Origin: a virus
Strand: one strand, 5' to 3'
Virus record (IMG/VR): IMGVR_UViG_3300019776_000323
Location: 1-39,731 of that record
Length of the DNA stretch: 39,731 nucleotides
The notes below the pieces were generated by a model. That model did not search any database, had not been told where the DNA came from, and saw only the letters and a list, made by a program, of their open reading frames with translations. This document shows, in pieces, positions 1 to 6,203 of this stretch; position 1 is the stretch's first letter, and every line of letters begins with the position of its first letter. The position numbers and the translations under genes are program-made.

Positions 1-77
1 AGATTGTAATCAGCAGGGTAGTGAACCGCCATATAGGAAGAAGTTTTACCGCCTGATAAACTGTTTACTGTTATCAT
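1..77 (-). CDS. PP-loop / PAPS reductase-like protein, N-terminal 28 codons plus (first part of a gene split by the contig ends)
   Basis: Joining base 16 to the end of the contig (1-16 equals 39675-39690) gives ATG at 77-75 and a frame that runs straight into the gene ending at 39011. The total is 77 + 664 = 741 nt, exactly 247 codons including the stop. The restored N-terminus reads MITVNSLSGGKTSSYM, and SGGKTS at residues 8-13 is the pyrophosphate-binding PP-loop of the PAPS-reductase/ATP-pyrophosphatase superfamily. The contig-end fragment alone lacks this loop. The start codon overlaps the integrase stop as ATGA (77-74), so translation is probably coupled to the integrase. See 39011-39690 for the rest of the protein. 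Confidence 0.9.
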   Translation of the reverse strand, partial: MITVNSLSGGKTSSYMAVHYPADYN

Positions 78-1258
78 GCTACTTTCATTTTTGCCGCCAT
101 GTCATCCATTGACTGTTGTAAAACTTTCAAATCAGATTTGCCATCATAGCGTTTTAATGTCTTATAGGACTTAATGCCCGCTATGTTCATGACAATCTTG
201 TGCGGTAAATATTGGAGGGCTAACGTGATAAATGTTTTTCTTCCGGTATGAGTGCTGATAAAATTATGCTTTGGGCCTTCAGTAATGACTTCCTTGCCGC
301 CTATCCATTGGACTTTTTTTGTCCATTGGTTAATGCCTGCTTTCTCGCATACTGTTTTTAAATGCTTGTTGATCTTCTGCTCACTGATGACCGGCATCTT
401 ATAATTGTACTTTGAAAGGATGTAAAGGAACTGTGAGCAATACCCGTTTAAGGGTATCTGTACCCGTGATGGATTAAGCCTTCGCCCTTTCTTCTGGGTA
501 ATTGTCCATACATAATTCTCGTAATCCTGTATGTCGAAGGCTTTAATATCGCTGATGCGTTGGCCTGTTCTGCACTCAGCTACGAGATAATCCCGTGCAA
601 TGTCAAGTATGCCGGATAGTTCTACTTTCTCCAGGGCTTCCAGTTCATGTTGATCTAATGTGATTACCTCGTTTTCCCGGTCGATGATTTCCCAGTCGTT
701 TACATTAGCTTCTAACCCTCTTTTGATCGCCCAGTTTAAAAAGTTCTTTATGATCTTGAGGTATTTGTAAACCGTGGAATCAATCAAACCCTGTTGATAT
801 AAATGCGATTTGATGCGGTCGTATAGTTTGATACTAATCTCCTGCCCGGCAAATGGTTTTAATATTTCCATTGCTTTACGGTAGGACTTGAGCGTCTTTC
901 CGCTTTTCTCCTTTTCAATGTATTGCAGATAGGCTTCAATTGGCAATTCACTTTTTTTTTGCGGGTTGCGGGCTAAGTCTTTGAACTCCTGAAAAGCCAG
1001 GTTTCTATTCTCGCGATATAGCGTAATCAGATCGCGCTTGAAATTTGATAAGTAGAGGTTAATATGGATGTGATCGGGCGCGGATGCCTTTGCCTGTTGG
1101 CTTTTTGTGTTCCAATCTTTCGGCCTGATGCTTTCCTCTGTGGTGATGGCAAACCGGTGATCCCTGTCAACAGCAAACCTGGCAATGATACGGCACTCAT
1201 CTTTACGAAGCTGCCCGTCTTTCTTAGGGTTTTTTAGGGTGAAGTTTACGCTTGCCAT
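74..1258 (-). CDS. int: Tyrosine recombinase (phage integrase)
   Basis: This 394-residue protein should integrate and excise the phage DNA. Residues 1-60 look like an arm-type DNA-binding domain and about 105-185 like the SAM-like core-binding domain. The catalytic domain follows, with box I RTGQRISD (catalytic Arg about 234), box II HTGR (His337, Arg340) and the nucleophile in KRYDG (Tyr371). The usual second box II His (the GH pair before the Tyr) is Ile362 here, a replacement seen in some active family members. Length and domain order fit the Bacteroidota integrase family. Its stop overlaps the start of the PAPS-reductase-like gene (ATGA), and its 5' side faces the gap most likely to hold attP. 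Confidence 0.93.
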   Translation of the reverse strand: MASVNFTLKNPKKDGQLRKDECRIIARFAVDRDHRFAITTEESIRPKDWNTKSQQAKASAPDHIHINLYLSNFKRDLITLYRENRNLAFQEFKDLARNPQKKSELPIEAYLQYIEKEKSGKTLKSYRKAMEILKPFAGQEISIKLYDRIKSHLYQQGLIDSTVYKYLKIIKNFLNWAIKRGLEANVNDWEIIDRENEVITLDQHELEALEKVELSGILDIARDYLVAECRTGQRISDIKAFDIQDYENYVWTITQKKGRRLNPSRVQIPLNGYCSQFLYILSKYNYKMPVISEQKINKHLKTVCEKAGINQWTKKVQWIGGKEVITEGPKHNFISTHTGRKTFITLALQYLPHKIVMNIAGIKSYKTLKRYDGKSDLKVLQQSMDDMAAKMKVA

Positions 1259-1289
1259 TGGATGCCCGTAAATGTAAAGCGTAAATCAA

Positions 1290-1540
1290 TGGAGCCACAC
1301 GGGAGCCGCAGGAGTGCGTTAACAAGTAGGTTTAAGTTGCAATAAATATTGAGAAGGGCATAAAAAAAGCCCGAAGCATCAACTTCAGGCCACTTTATCC
1401 AACTTACACAAGTATAATAGTAGTCCGTACGGGAATCGCTCAAATCAGGGTTAACTTCCTGACTCTCATAATAGTTAGCCTGTTTTTGACTGATAGCTGG
1501 AACCGCAAACGGGGCCACACAATGTATACCTATTATAATT
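1290..1540. other. Candidate attP region upstream of the integrase
   Basis: No convincing gene lies between 1259 and 1601. The stretch holds a short direct repeat with GGAGCC units (about 1291-1315), two GTTAAC sites in related contexts (1319-1324 and 1450-1455), two copies of GCCACAC and a CCGTACGG palindrome near 1426-1433. A gap beside the integrase start, between the integrase and the repressor operon, is where tyrosine-recombinase phages commonly keep attP and integrase arm sites. Read leftward, the segment around 1420-1440 loosely resembles the T-arm/acceptor part of a tRNA, but I cannot identify the tRNA. The core site is not defined. Confidence 0.25.
1362..1390 (-). terminator. Rho-independent terminator, leftward
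   Basis: Read leftward, the sequence forms an 8-bp stem GCCTGAAG / CTTCGGGC with one G-T wobble and a TTGATG loop, followed directly by seven Ts. It would stop transcripts of the repressor operon before the integrase, leaving integrase expression to its own promoter or to read-through. Confidence 0.75.
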
Positions 1541-1601
1541 TGTGAAGGTTCTTTTGTTGTTTTGCCTGTGAACATAGGATAATTTGTGTTTAGGGGGGAA
1601 A

Positions 1602-1630
1602 GGGGTCGTAGCGGTACGGCCCCTTTTTTT
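1602..1630. terminator. GC-rich hairpin at the end of the repressor operon
   Basis: GGGGTCGTA / TACGGCCCC form a 9-bp stem (one wobble) around a GCGG loop. On the plus strand it is followed by seven Ts, so it would terminate rightward transcripts best. Leftward it sits immediately after the stop of the 1629-1979 gene but is followed only by TTT and a C run, so it would be a weak terminator or an mRNA 3'-end stabiliser. Confidence 0.6.
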
Positions 1631-1979
1631 ATTTCCATTTTTGCGACAGCATCAGCGCATTTAATATACTGTGAACGTGGCCGGGCCTTTCCAGGTGAAG
1701 GCGCACCGTGACACCATGACGGGTAAGCAATAATACATCTGTATAAATTTTTTTATTCCATGCCGCAATGCCCCACGCTAAGAACAGGAAGCCGATCATG
1801 AACCAGATGGAAAGTATGCCCAGCACAAAGAAAAGGATTGCGCCCGCCCGGTAGTTGCCCACCACTTCCTTCCTGAGTTCCACCTTTTGAATAGCTGTAA
1901 TTGGTATAGCTTCGCTTTCGCTGTCGGTCAGTTTAATGAACTCTTTTGTGATTAATATATCGTGATCGCGATAAATCAA
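1629..1979 (-). CDS. Small membrane protein (two predicted TM segments)
   Basis: This is a 116-residue protein of unknown function. Residues 1-40 look like a short beta-rich cytoplasmic segment. Residues about 44-72 form a hydrophobic hairpin (two close TM helices), followed by a basic C-terminal part with another beta-type segment. The start is TTG at 1979. It overlaps the stop of the preceding gene (TTGA), and an AAAGAGG purine run sits about 8 nt upstream, one of the few recognisable ribosome sites here. It is the third gene of the repressor operon, so it is a candidate lysogenic-state gene such as a superinfection-exclusion factor, which is inference from position only. Confidence 0.7.
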   Translation of the reverse strand: MIYRDHDILITKEFIKLTDSESEAIPITAIQKVELRKEVVGNYRAGAILFFVLGILSIWFMIGFLFLAWGIAAWNKKIYTDVLLLTRHGVTVRLHLERPGHVHSILNALMLSQKWK

Positions 1980-2155
1980 AGTATAACCTCTTTATTATCA
2001 ACGGCAGATTCTACCTCAAACTGTATTTTATTACCCAGCATTGGTCCGGCTCCCAGGATTTTACACTTCACCCAGAATTTACTCCCGCTGATTCTGATCT
2101 TCTCAATTAATAAATCCTGCTTGGCCCACGCTGCCGGTGCGGGGGTCATGGTCAT
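1976..2155 (-). CDS. Hypothetical small protein in the repressor operon
   Basis: This 59-residue protein starts MTMTPAPAAWAKQ. I chose ATG at 2155 because it overlaps the repressor stop as ATGA. A GTG 18 nt upstream is also in frame but lies inside the repressor gene. The residues suggest a small all-beta fold, with lysine-rich strands in the middle. No family is recognised. It sits between the repressor and the membrane protein at 1629-1979, with overlapping junctions on both sides, so the three genes are probably translated from one leftward mRNA. Confidence 0.55.
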   Translation of the reverse strand: MTMTPAPAAWAKQDLLIEKIRISGSKFWVKCKILGAGPMLGNKIQFEVESAVDNKEVIL

Positions 2156-2511
2156 TGATGTTCCAAAATACACAAAAGCAAAATCTTTTGAGGCGGCAGA
2201 ACCGTACCCTTTCGCGCCTCACACTGCGCAAGTAATTTCTCCAGTAGTTTAATCCTTTCTTTCAGTTCGTAAATATACTCCTCTGTTGAAATAAGTGCCT
2301 GCTTCACATCGTGGGCCTCATCTTCCAGCAGGTCTCCTGGCTGTGCATCGAGCGCAAAAGCGATCTTATGCACCATCGGAACCCGTGGAATTGATACATT
2401 ATTGATCCATTTGTAAACTTGCTGCCGGCTTACGTCAACTTTTTTAGCCAGATCATCAGGCGAAAAACCCTTTTTTCGTAGCAAAAACCCTATTTTTTCG
2501 CCTAATGTCAT
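2152..2511 (-). CDS. XRE-family HTH transcriptional repressor
   Basis: This 119-residue protein has an N-terminal helix-turn-helix of the Cro/CI type: residues about 5-60, with the recognition helix in DVSRQQVYKWIN. A coiled-coil-prone segment follows (about 72-95, EYIYELKERIKLLEKLL), likely for dimerisation. It has no S24/LexA-like autoprotease domain, so induction would not follow the classic CI self-cleavage route. It is transcribed away from the early genes, and a 19-bp palindrome lies just upstream of its start. It is therefore the likely lysogeny repressor, controlling both divergent promoters. Confidence 0.88.
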   Translation of the reverse strand: MTLGEKIGFLLRKKGFSPDDLAKKVDVSRQQVYKWINNVSIPRVPMVHKIAFALDAQPGDLLEDEAHDVKQALISTEEYIYELKERIKLLEKLLAQCEARKGTVLPPQKILLLCILEHQ

Positions 2512-2551
2512 ATTTCTAATAACTTTCTAATAAGTTCTGTCTCTTTTTGTT

Positions 2552-2581
2552 TTGGTATTGTCGCTTTAAATGCGACATTTG
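2552..2581 (+). promoter_or_regulatory. Putative rightward early promoter
   Basis: TTG (2552-2554), a 19-nt spacer, then GACATTTG (2574-2581). This matches the Bacteroidota sigma factor pattern TTG-N17..23-TAnnTTTG at all but one defined position. Transcription would start about 30 nt upstream of the 2616 gene. The 19-bp palindrome occupies the spacer and the start of the -7 element, so a bound repressor would block it directly. Confidence 0.5.
2559..2577. promoter_or_regulatory. 19-bp palindromic operator
   Basis: TGTCGCTTTAAATGCGACA is a perfect inverted repeat with 6-bp arms around a 7-bp AT centre. It lies inside the rightward early promoter and just downstream of the predicted leftward repressor start point. 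That is the position expected for a repressor that shuts off early genes and limits its own synthesis. Binding by the 2152-2511 protein is inferred, not shown. Confidence 0.6.
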
Positions 2582-2598
2582 AATTACCAAATCGATAA

Positions 2599-2627
2599 CA
2601 AAAATACTTTACTAAATGAGTAACAAA
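2599..2627 (-). promoter_or_regulatory. Putative leftward promoter of the repressor operon
   Basis: Read leftward: TTTG (2627-2624), a 17-nt spacer, then TATTTTTG (2606-2599), an exact match to TAnnTTTG. The transcript would begin around 2590 and carry the operator in its leader of about 80 nt before the repressor ATG at 2511. The -33 element overlaps the start of the 2616 gene, so the two divergent promoters interleave. Confidence 0.55.
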
Positions 2628-2789
2628 GTTATAAAAAAAGAAAATCAGAAAGTCAAGATGCTGATCGAATTATCTGAGGTCGCACAGAAAAATATTGTGG
2701 CCTACCAGAAACGCTTTCAGGAGGAAACCGGTGGCCGCATGAACCGCAGGGTAGTGGCCAATAAAATGCTCGAAACAATCACCTTATAA
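2616..2789 (+). CDS. Small early protein, possible DNA-binding regulator
   Basis: This 57-residue ORF, the first gene of the rightward operon, starts MSNKVIKKENQKVKML. It is strongly basic and helical (LIELSEVAQKNIVAYQKRF, then GRMNRRVVANKMLE). Layout and charge resemble small Cro- or ribbon-helix-helix-like regulators, but no diagnostic motif is present, so the role is inferred from position opposite the repressor. Its ATG lies 35 nt after the -7 element of the predicted early promoter. Confidence 0.6.
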   Translation: MSNKVIKKENQKVKMLIELSEVAQKNIVAYQKRFQEETGGRMNRRVVANKMLETITL

Positions 2790-2801
2790 AATATCAATCC
2801 T

Positions 2802-3089
2802 ATGTTACAAAACTTATACCGCTCCGCAGAAAGACCTTACTGGCATCAAGGATGTTGGGAAGGCTTAAGAGAACCACAGTACCGTTATGAAACCATTACC
2901 GCCACAGCTTATAACAGCGATGGGAAGGCGTTTCAGTTTGGTGTGAAATACTGTGTAGAAGACGAAAGCATTGTCACCGTTACCGGGTTTCAAAGACTGC
3001 CCAACATGAGCGACCTGGAATACGACATCCGGGAATCCATCAGAGCTTACGAGCATAAATCTTTCACTGAAATCAATTTTGATTTATGA
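2802..3089 (+). CDS. Hypothetical early protein
   Basis: This 95-residue protein is not recognised. It is rich in aromatic residues, with alternating polar and hydrophobic stretches that suggest beta strands (about 28-65) and a C-terminal helix (DLEYDIRESIRAYEH). The stop overlaps the next start as ATGA, which supports it being a translated member of the early operon. Confidence 0.6.
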   Translation: MLQNLYRSAERPYWHQGCWEGLREPQYRYETITATAYNSDGKAFQFGVKYCVEDESIVTVTGFQRLPNMSDLEYDIRESIRAYEHKSFTEINFDL

Positions 3090-3298
3090 TAACCGAATAC
3101 AAAGGATACTTCATTCAGGAAGACTGGCGTAACCCATACTCCCACAAGCCGGAATTTATGTTCTACCCTATCAACGAGGGGATACAACACGATGGTGATT
3201 ACGATGACGGCTGGCACTATACCGGCAATTGTAAGTGGGCTGCTACTATTGAAGATGCGAAGGAGGCAATTGACGAATTAATCCTTGAATTATGTTAA
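3086..3298 (+). CDS. Hypothetical small protein
   Basis: This 70-residue acidic protein has an N-terminal Y-x-GY-x-I strand, several Trp/Tyr/His/Asp residues in the middle and a C-terminal helix TIEDAKEAIDEL. That strand-plus-'edAkeaId' helix is common in small uncharacterised phage proteins. It overlaps both neighbours (ATGA upstream, 7 nt downstream). Function unknown. Confidence 0.6.
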   Translation: MITEYKGYFIQEDWRNPYSHKPEFMFYPINEGIQHDGDYDDGWHYTGNCKWAATIEDAKEAIDELILELC

Positions 3299-3507
3299 AC
3301 GAAAGAGAACTAACTCCGATGCCTTCCGAACATGAGCGGGTGATTGACCTGGCTATGCGGATTGGAAAACTGGAAGCCATGCTAATGTGGATGGCTACTG
3401 ACGGCAGACTCAAGCCGCATGAGATCAGAATGCTTTCAGAAGAATTTGAAAGAAACCTCTACCCCTCCGATAAGAAAAACACCGAATTATTAAATCCTAT
3501 GTTATGA
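3292..3507 (+). CDS. Hypothetical small helical protein
   Basis: This 71-residue protein appears mostly helical, with heptad-like hydrophobics at about 15-36 (RVIDLAMRIGKLEAMLMWM) and a second helix at about 44-55. Its start overlaps the previous stop by 7 nt and its stop overlaps the next start by 4 nt. No family is recognised. Confidence 0.55.
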   Translation: MLNERELTPMPSEHERVIDLAMRIGKLEAMLMWMATDGRLKPHEIRMLSEEFERNLYPSDKKNTELLNPML

Positions 3508-4199
3508 GCGAATTACAGAAACAAGACAACGAACTTGCCAACTCACTGATCTTAAACGGTGACCTTAGCAAGTTGCAACCGCAGCAAAAGGTGGCCTATT
3601 ATAATGGCTACTGTCAGAGATTGGGACTTGATCCATTTACCAAGCCTTTTGAATTACTCCGCTTAAACGGTAAGGAAGTTCTTTACCTCACAAGGGCAGG
3701 GGCGCAACAGTTAAACAAACTTCACAAGGTGAGCCATGCCATCACCTCACGGGAACTCATTGAGGCTGCGGGCATCTACCAGGTAACCGCGCGGGCCTCC
3801 TCAGATGATCGATATACTGAATCCATAGGGGCTGTAAATATTTCAGGATTAAAAGGTGATGCATACGCGAACGCGATAATGAAAGCGGAAACAAAAGCCA
3901 AACGCAGGGCCACGCTTGACCTTTTGGGATTAGGCATACTGGACGAGACCGAAGCGGAAACCATACCCCATGCTGAAATGGTGGAAGCCAAACCGGAAAC
4001 ATTAGGTGAGGAGGTTATCGAATCGCTTCATACTGAGTTCATGAAACTGTGGAATGAATACCGCGACCTGACCAGCGACAAGCAGGCGGGGCCATACCAC
4101 CCGGAGAACTGGAAAAACCGCACCATAAAATCCTATCAGATGGCCATCAAATCACTCAGCGAAAAATTACAATCAGAAAAAAGTAAACAACCCGCATAA
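3504..4199 (+). CDS. Putative phage single-strand annealing recombinase (RecT/Bet-like)
   Basis: The 231-residue protein carries YCQRLGLDPFTKPFELL at about residues 36-52, close to the conserved 'C..lgLdPf' segment of Bet/RecT-type annealing proteins. It continues with LYLTRAGAQQLNKLHKVS and a strongly conserved-looking ANAIMKAETKAKRRATLDLLGLGILDETE block at about 121-150 (quoted in part: MKAETKAKRRATLDLLGLG). The C-terminal 80 residues look helical and variable. Such proteins pair complementary single strands during phage recombination or replication. The early-operon location fits. The exact family is uncertain because no nuclease partner is obvious. Confidence 0.55.
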   Translation: MSELQKQDNELANSLILNGDLSKLQPQQKVAYYNGYCQRLGLDPFTKPFELLRLNGKEVLYLTRAGAQQLNKLHKVSHAITSRELIEAAGIYQVTARASSDDRYTESIGAVNISGLKGDAYANAIMKAETKAKRRATLDLLGLGILDETEAETIPHAEMVEAKPETLGEEVIESLHTEFMKLWNEYRDLTSDKQAGPYHPENWKNRTIKSYQMAIKSLSEKLQSEKSKQPA

Positions 4200-4690
4200 T
4201 GGAAAACACAGTATATCATGTATTACCAGACAGCGCATTAAGCGTGCTGGATATGTTCTCAACAAGCAAGGAGGGAATCGCCCTCTTTGCCTCCAAAGTC
4301 ATCAATGAAGTGGAAAACGGCAATGTTGACCCGCTGAAGGTGAAAATTTATTGCAAGACCTTAGAAGCCATTGCAGAAAAAATAGATACCGCAACCAAAG
4401 AACACCAAAAAACTGAGGTGCAAAAGTACGGTGAAAAACCCTTTATGTTTTCCGGTGCTGAGTTGCACTATACGGCCACCAAGACAGAGTACGATTTCAC
4501 TGTATGCGGTGACCCGAAGCTGAAACGCCTGGAAGATATGGAGGCAGAATTGAGCAAACAGATCAAAGAGCGCAAAGAATGGCTTAAGAAAATGGGAGGT
4601 CCAGAGCAAATGGTGGATGAAGATGAATTGGTAACCATCTACCCCCCTATTAAGAAGTCAAGCATGGGCGTAAAAGTAACCATTAAATAA
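4199..4690 (+). CDS. Hypothetical coiled-coil protein next to the recombinase
   Basis: This 163-residue protein begins one base before the end of the recombinase stop. The first 75 residues are helical. A central beta-type segment follows, then a charged coiled coil (LKRLEDMEAELSKQIKERKE) and a conserved-looking end, YPPIKKSSMGVKVTIK. It resembles proteins that accompany phage recombination genes in Bacteroidota phages, but I cannot name a family. A nucleic-acid or recombinase accessory role is inference from position. Confidence 0.6.
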   Translation: MENTVYHVLPDSALSVLDMFSTSKEGIALFASKVINEVENGNVDPLKVKIYCKTLEAIAEKIDTATKEHQKTEVQKYGEKPFMFSGAELHYTATKTEYDFTVCGDPKLKRLEDMEAELSKQIKERKEWLKKMGGPEQMVDEDELVTIYPPIKKSSMGVKVTIK

Positions 4691-4691
4691 A

Positions 4692-5045
4692 ATGCAGGGA
4701 ACATTATTACCTGTAGTTATTGGATCCATACGCTCCCTGAAAGATGGCAGTGTATCGGTAACTATGGAAACGCAGGAACTAAGCCCCGGCAAAGCGGGTG
4801 AACTATTTGGATTGAGGAATAAGATCGCCTATGTCTACGTCAGTGAACGCCAGATCGAGGACAACGAAAAGAAAGTAATTGATTCCCTTGATCCTGAACT
4901 AAAAGGCAAAACACCGGGGCAACGCCTGCGGGCTGTGCTGTACCTGCGCTGGCAACAGGATAACGAAGGCTATAAGGATTCTGAGTCATATTACCGGGCA
5001 AAGATGGAGATAATTATTGAACACCATAAATCTGAACTTGTCTAA
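4692..5045 (+). CDS. Hypothetical early protein
   Basis: This 117-residue protein has a beta-rich N-terminal half, a SPGKAGELFGL turn (about residues 31-41) and a helical C-terminal half (RLRAVLYLRWQQ). It starts one base after the previous stop and shares its last base with the next start. Nothing diagnostic is visible. It may be a DNA-metabolism accessory, judging only from its place between the recombinase and the HTH genes. Confidence 0.55.
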   Translation: MQGTLLPVVIGSIRSLKDGSVSVTMETQELSPGKAGELFGLRNKIAYVYVSERQIEDNEKKVIDSLDPELKGKTPGQRLRAVLYLRWQQDNEGYKDSESYYRAKMEIIIEHHKSELV

Positions 5046-5305
5046 TGGAAAACGTCATCATCCTGCGCCCTGATGAACTGCGCAACTTTTTTACTGAACT
5101 CAAGACAGAACTATTTCAGCAAATCGGCAAAAAGGAAGAAGCCCCGATTGGCGTGAAGGAAGCCTGTCAGTTTTTAAAGGGCATTCACCCGGAAACACTC
5201 AGGCGCAAGATGAAAAAAGGGCTACCCTTTCACACGGATACAGACGGGGAATATTACTTCTATGCCTCTGAAATCAATCACTGGATTAAAACCAAAAAGA
5301 AATGA
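5045..5305 (+). CDS. HTH_17/excisionase-like DNA-binding protein
   Basis: This 86-residue protein starts with a charged helical tail. A winged/MerR-type helix-turn-helix follows at about residues 37-82: IGVKEACQFLKGIHPETLRR, then a hairpin (YYFYASEINHWI). This is the layout of the 'helix-turn-helix domain 17' proteins annotated as excisionases or regulators. In this phage it could be the directionality factor for the integrase or an early regulator, and the sequence cannot separate these. It overlaps the next gene by 4 nt. Confidence 0.65.
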   Translation: MENVIILRPDELRNFFTELKTELFQQIGKKEEAPIGVKEACQFLKGIHPETLRRKMKKGLPFHTDTDGEYYFYASEINHWIKTKKK

Positions 5306-5601
5306 ATCAACTGGATATTTTCTTCAACACGACAAACCAGAAGGCCGATGAATTGAAAGCCTCGCGGTTTAAGGCAGGACAACAAAATGCGGAGATACTC
5401 GCCCTGTTTACCCTGTATCATTACCGCTCTTTTACCCCTTCCGAGGTATATAATTACTTTCAGAAGGAAGGCAGGCACTGGCCCTTAACAAGCATCCGCA
5501 GGGCGATCACTACACTAACCAATGAAGGATTTTTAGTAATTACTAATGAGATGCGCATGGGAAACTACGGAGTAAAAACATCAGCCTGGAAACTAAAATA
5601 A
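5302..5601 (+). CDS. Winged-helix DNA-binding protein
   Basis: This 99-residue protein contains a typical winged helix at about residues 30-98: helices in AEILALFTLYHYRSFTPSEV and LTSIRRAITTLTNEGFL, then a beta-hairpin wing ending SAWKLK. It is probably a sequence-specific regulator of early or replication genes. It is the last gene of the tightly overlapped early block before a series of tiny genes. Confidence 0.65.
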   Translation: MNQLDIFFNTTNQKADELKASRFKAGQQNAEILALFTLYHYRSFTPSEVYNYFQKEGRHWPLTSIRRAITTLTNEGFLVITNEMRMGNYGVKTSAWKLK

Positions 5602-5608
5602 ACACATT

Positions 5609-5755
5609 ATGAAAACAACAAAATGCTCCTCCGGTGACACCTCAAGCATTCACCCTTATCTGCGCCTATTGGTAGGGCAGGATGTGATGACCGCCACCAT
5701 CAAAAGAATAAAGGGCCACTTGCCTAAAATCACACTTAAGCATAGAGTATTATGA
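5609..5755 (+). CDS. Tiny hypothetical protein
   Basis: This 48-residue ORF starts MKTTKCSSGDTSSIHPYLRL. The C-terminal half is basic (TIKRIKGHLPKITLKHRVL). It begins 8 nt after the winged-helix gene and its stop overlaps the next start (ATGA), giving contextual support for translation. No family is recognised. Confidence 0.5.
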   Translation: MKTTKCSSGDTSSIHPYLRLLVGQDVMTATIKRIKGHLPKITLKHRVL

Positions 5756-5856
5756 AAGAAGAAAGGGAACTTAAAAACATAGTGCTGATTGCCATCCCGG
5801 TAGTCATCATCTGCTTTATCTACATCATTGTTCACCTTGCTCAATGCACACAATGA
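5752..5856 (+). CDS. Single-TM micropeptide
   Basis: The 34-residue ORF has a charged start (MKEERELK) and one continuous hydrophobic helix (IVLIAIPVVIICFIYIIV), giving an inner-membrane peptide. Both ends overlap neighbours as ATGA. Short membrane peptides in early operons can act in exclusion or host takeover, but there is no direct evidence here. Confidence 0.5.
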   Translation: MKEERELKNIVLIAIPVVIICFIYIIVHLAQCTQ

Positions 5857-6008
5857 AAGATACCAAGCTGAAAGATTATAAGTATATGATTGCAGGCACG
5901 GATTCACCAAAGCCGTTAAACGATTGTTTAGATGCCATCTTTATGGGTCTTTACATCGCACAGATTTTATTTTTTGGAACACTGGCCGTTATAAAATACC
6001 TGTTATGA
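5853..6008 (+). CDS. Small membrane protein, one TM segment
   Basis: This 51-residue ORF has a soluble start rich in Lys/Asp (MKDTKLKDYKYMIAGTD) followed by a hydrophobic segment (AIFMGLYIAQILFFGTLAVI). ATGA overlaps on both sides tie it to the adjoining micropeptide genes. Function unknown. Confidence 0.5.
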   Translation: MKDTKLKDYKYMIAGTDSPKPLNDCLDAIFMGLYIAQILFFGTLAVIKYLL

Positions 6009-6112
6009 TAGTATTTGGATTCGTCATGTTACTATGGTTAGTAATTATCTATCTGATAGTACGTGTACCAAACAATGAAGATAATTCTGGCACTGATAGG
6101 ATGCGAAAATAA
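6005..6112 (+). CDS. Single-TM micropeptide
   Basis: The 35-residue ORF is MIVFGFVMLLWLVIIYLIV followed by a polar tail. I chose ATG at 6005 because it overlaps the previous stop as ATGA. A longer in-frame version from 5924 lacks a good start and would run inside the upstream gene. Third consecutive membrane peptide in the chain. Confidence 0.5.
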   Translation: MIVFGFVMLLWLVIIYLIVRVPNNEDNSGTDRMRK

Positions 6113-6146
6113 CCGGTTGTACGATAGCATCAATCCAGAAACATGA
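6075..6146 (+). CDS. Possible 23-residue lipoprotein-like peptide
   Basis: The ORF is MKIILALIGCENNRLYDSIN plus three residues, inside the end of the previous gene in another frame. LIGC resembles a lipobox, but the hydrophobic stretch is very short. Its stop shares bases with another ATG just before the terminator. Reported only as a possibility. Confidence 0.2.
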   Translation: MKIILALIGCENNRLYDSINPET

Positions 6147-6156
6147 ATGAAGTAAA

Positions 6157-6187
6157 AGCCCCGGCAATAAGTTGTCGGGTGCTTTTT
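6157..6187 (+). terminator. Rho-independent terminator or attenuator in the early operon
   Basis: An 8-bp stem CCCGGCAA / TTGTCGGG (one G-T wobble) with a TAAG loop is extended by three more pairs past a bulged T. It is followed by TTTTT. It separates the regulator/micropeptide block from the replication genes, so it probably attenuates rightward transcription or is the target of antitermination. Confidence 0.65.
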
Positions 6188-6203
6188 AAAAAAATTAAAA
6201 CTT

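Noticed and set aside
1416-1445. tRNA 3'-end fragment as attP core
   Set aside because: Only a loose resemblance to a T-arm/acceptor sequence. I could not match it to a specific tRNA or complete a stem, so it is left as a possibility inside the candidate region.
1246-1638. 130-codon leftward ORF in the integrase-repressor gap
   Set aside because: It runs through a strong terminator and the hairpin at 1602-1630, its text is not protein-like, and it overlaps the integrase start. Treated as non-coding.
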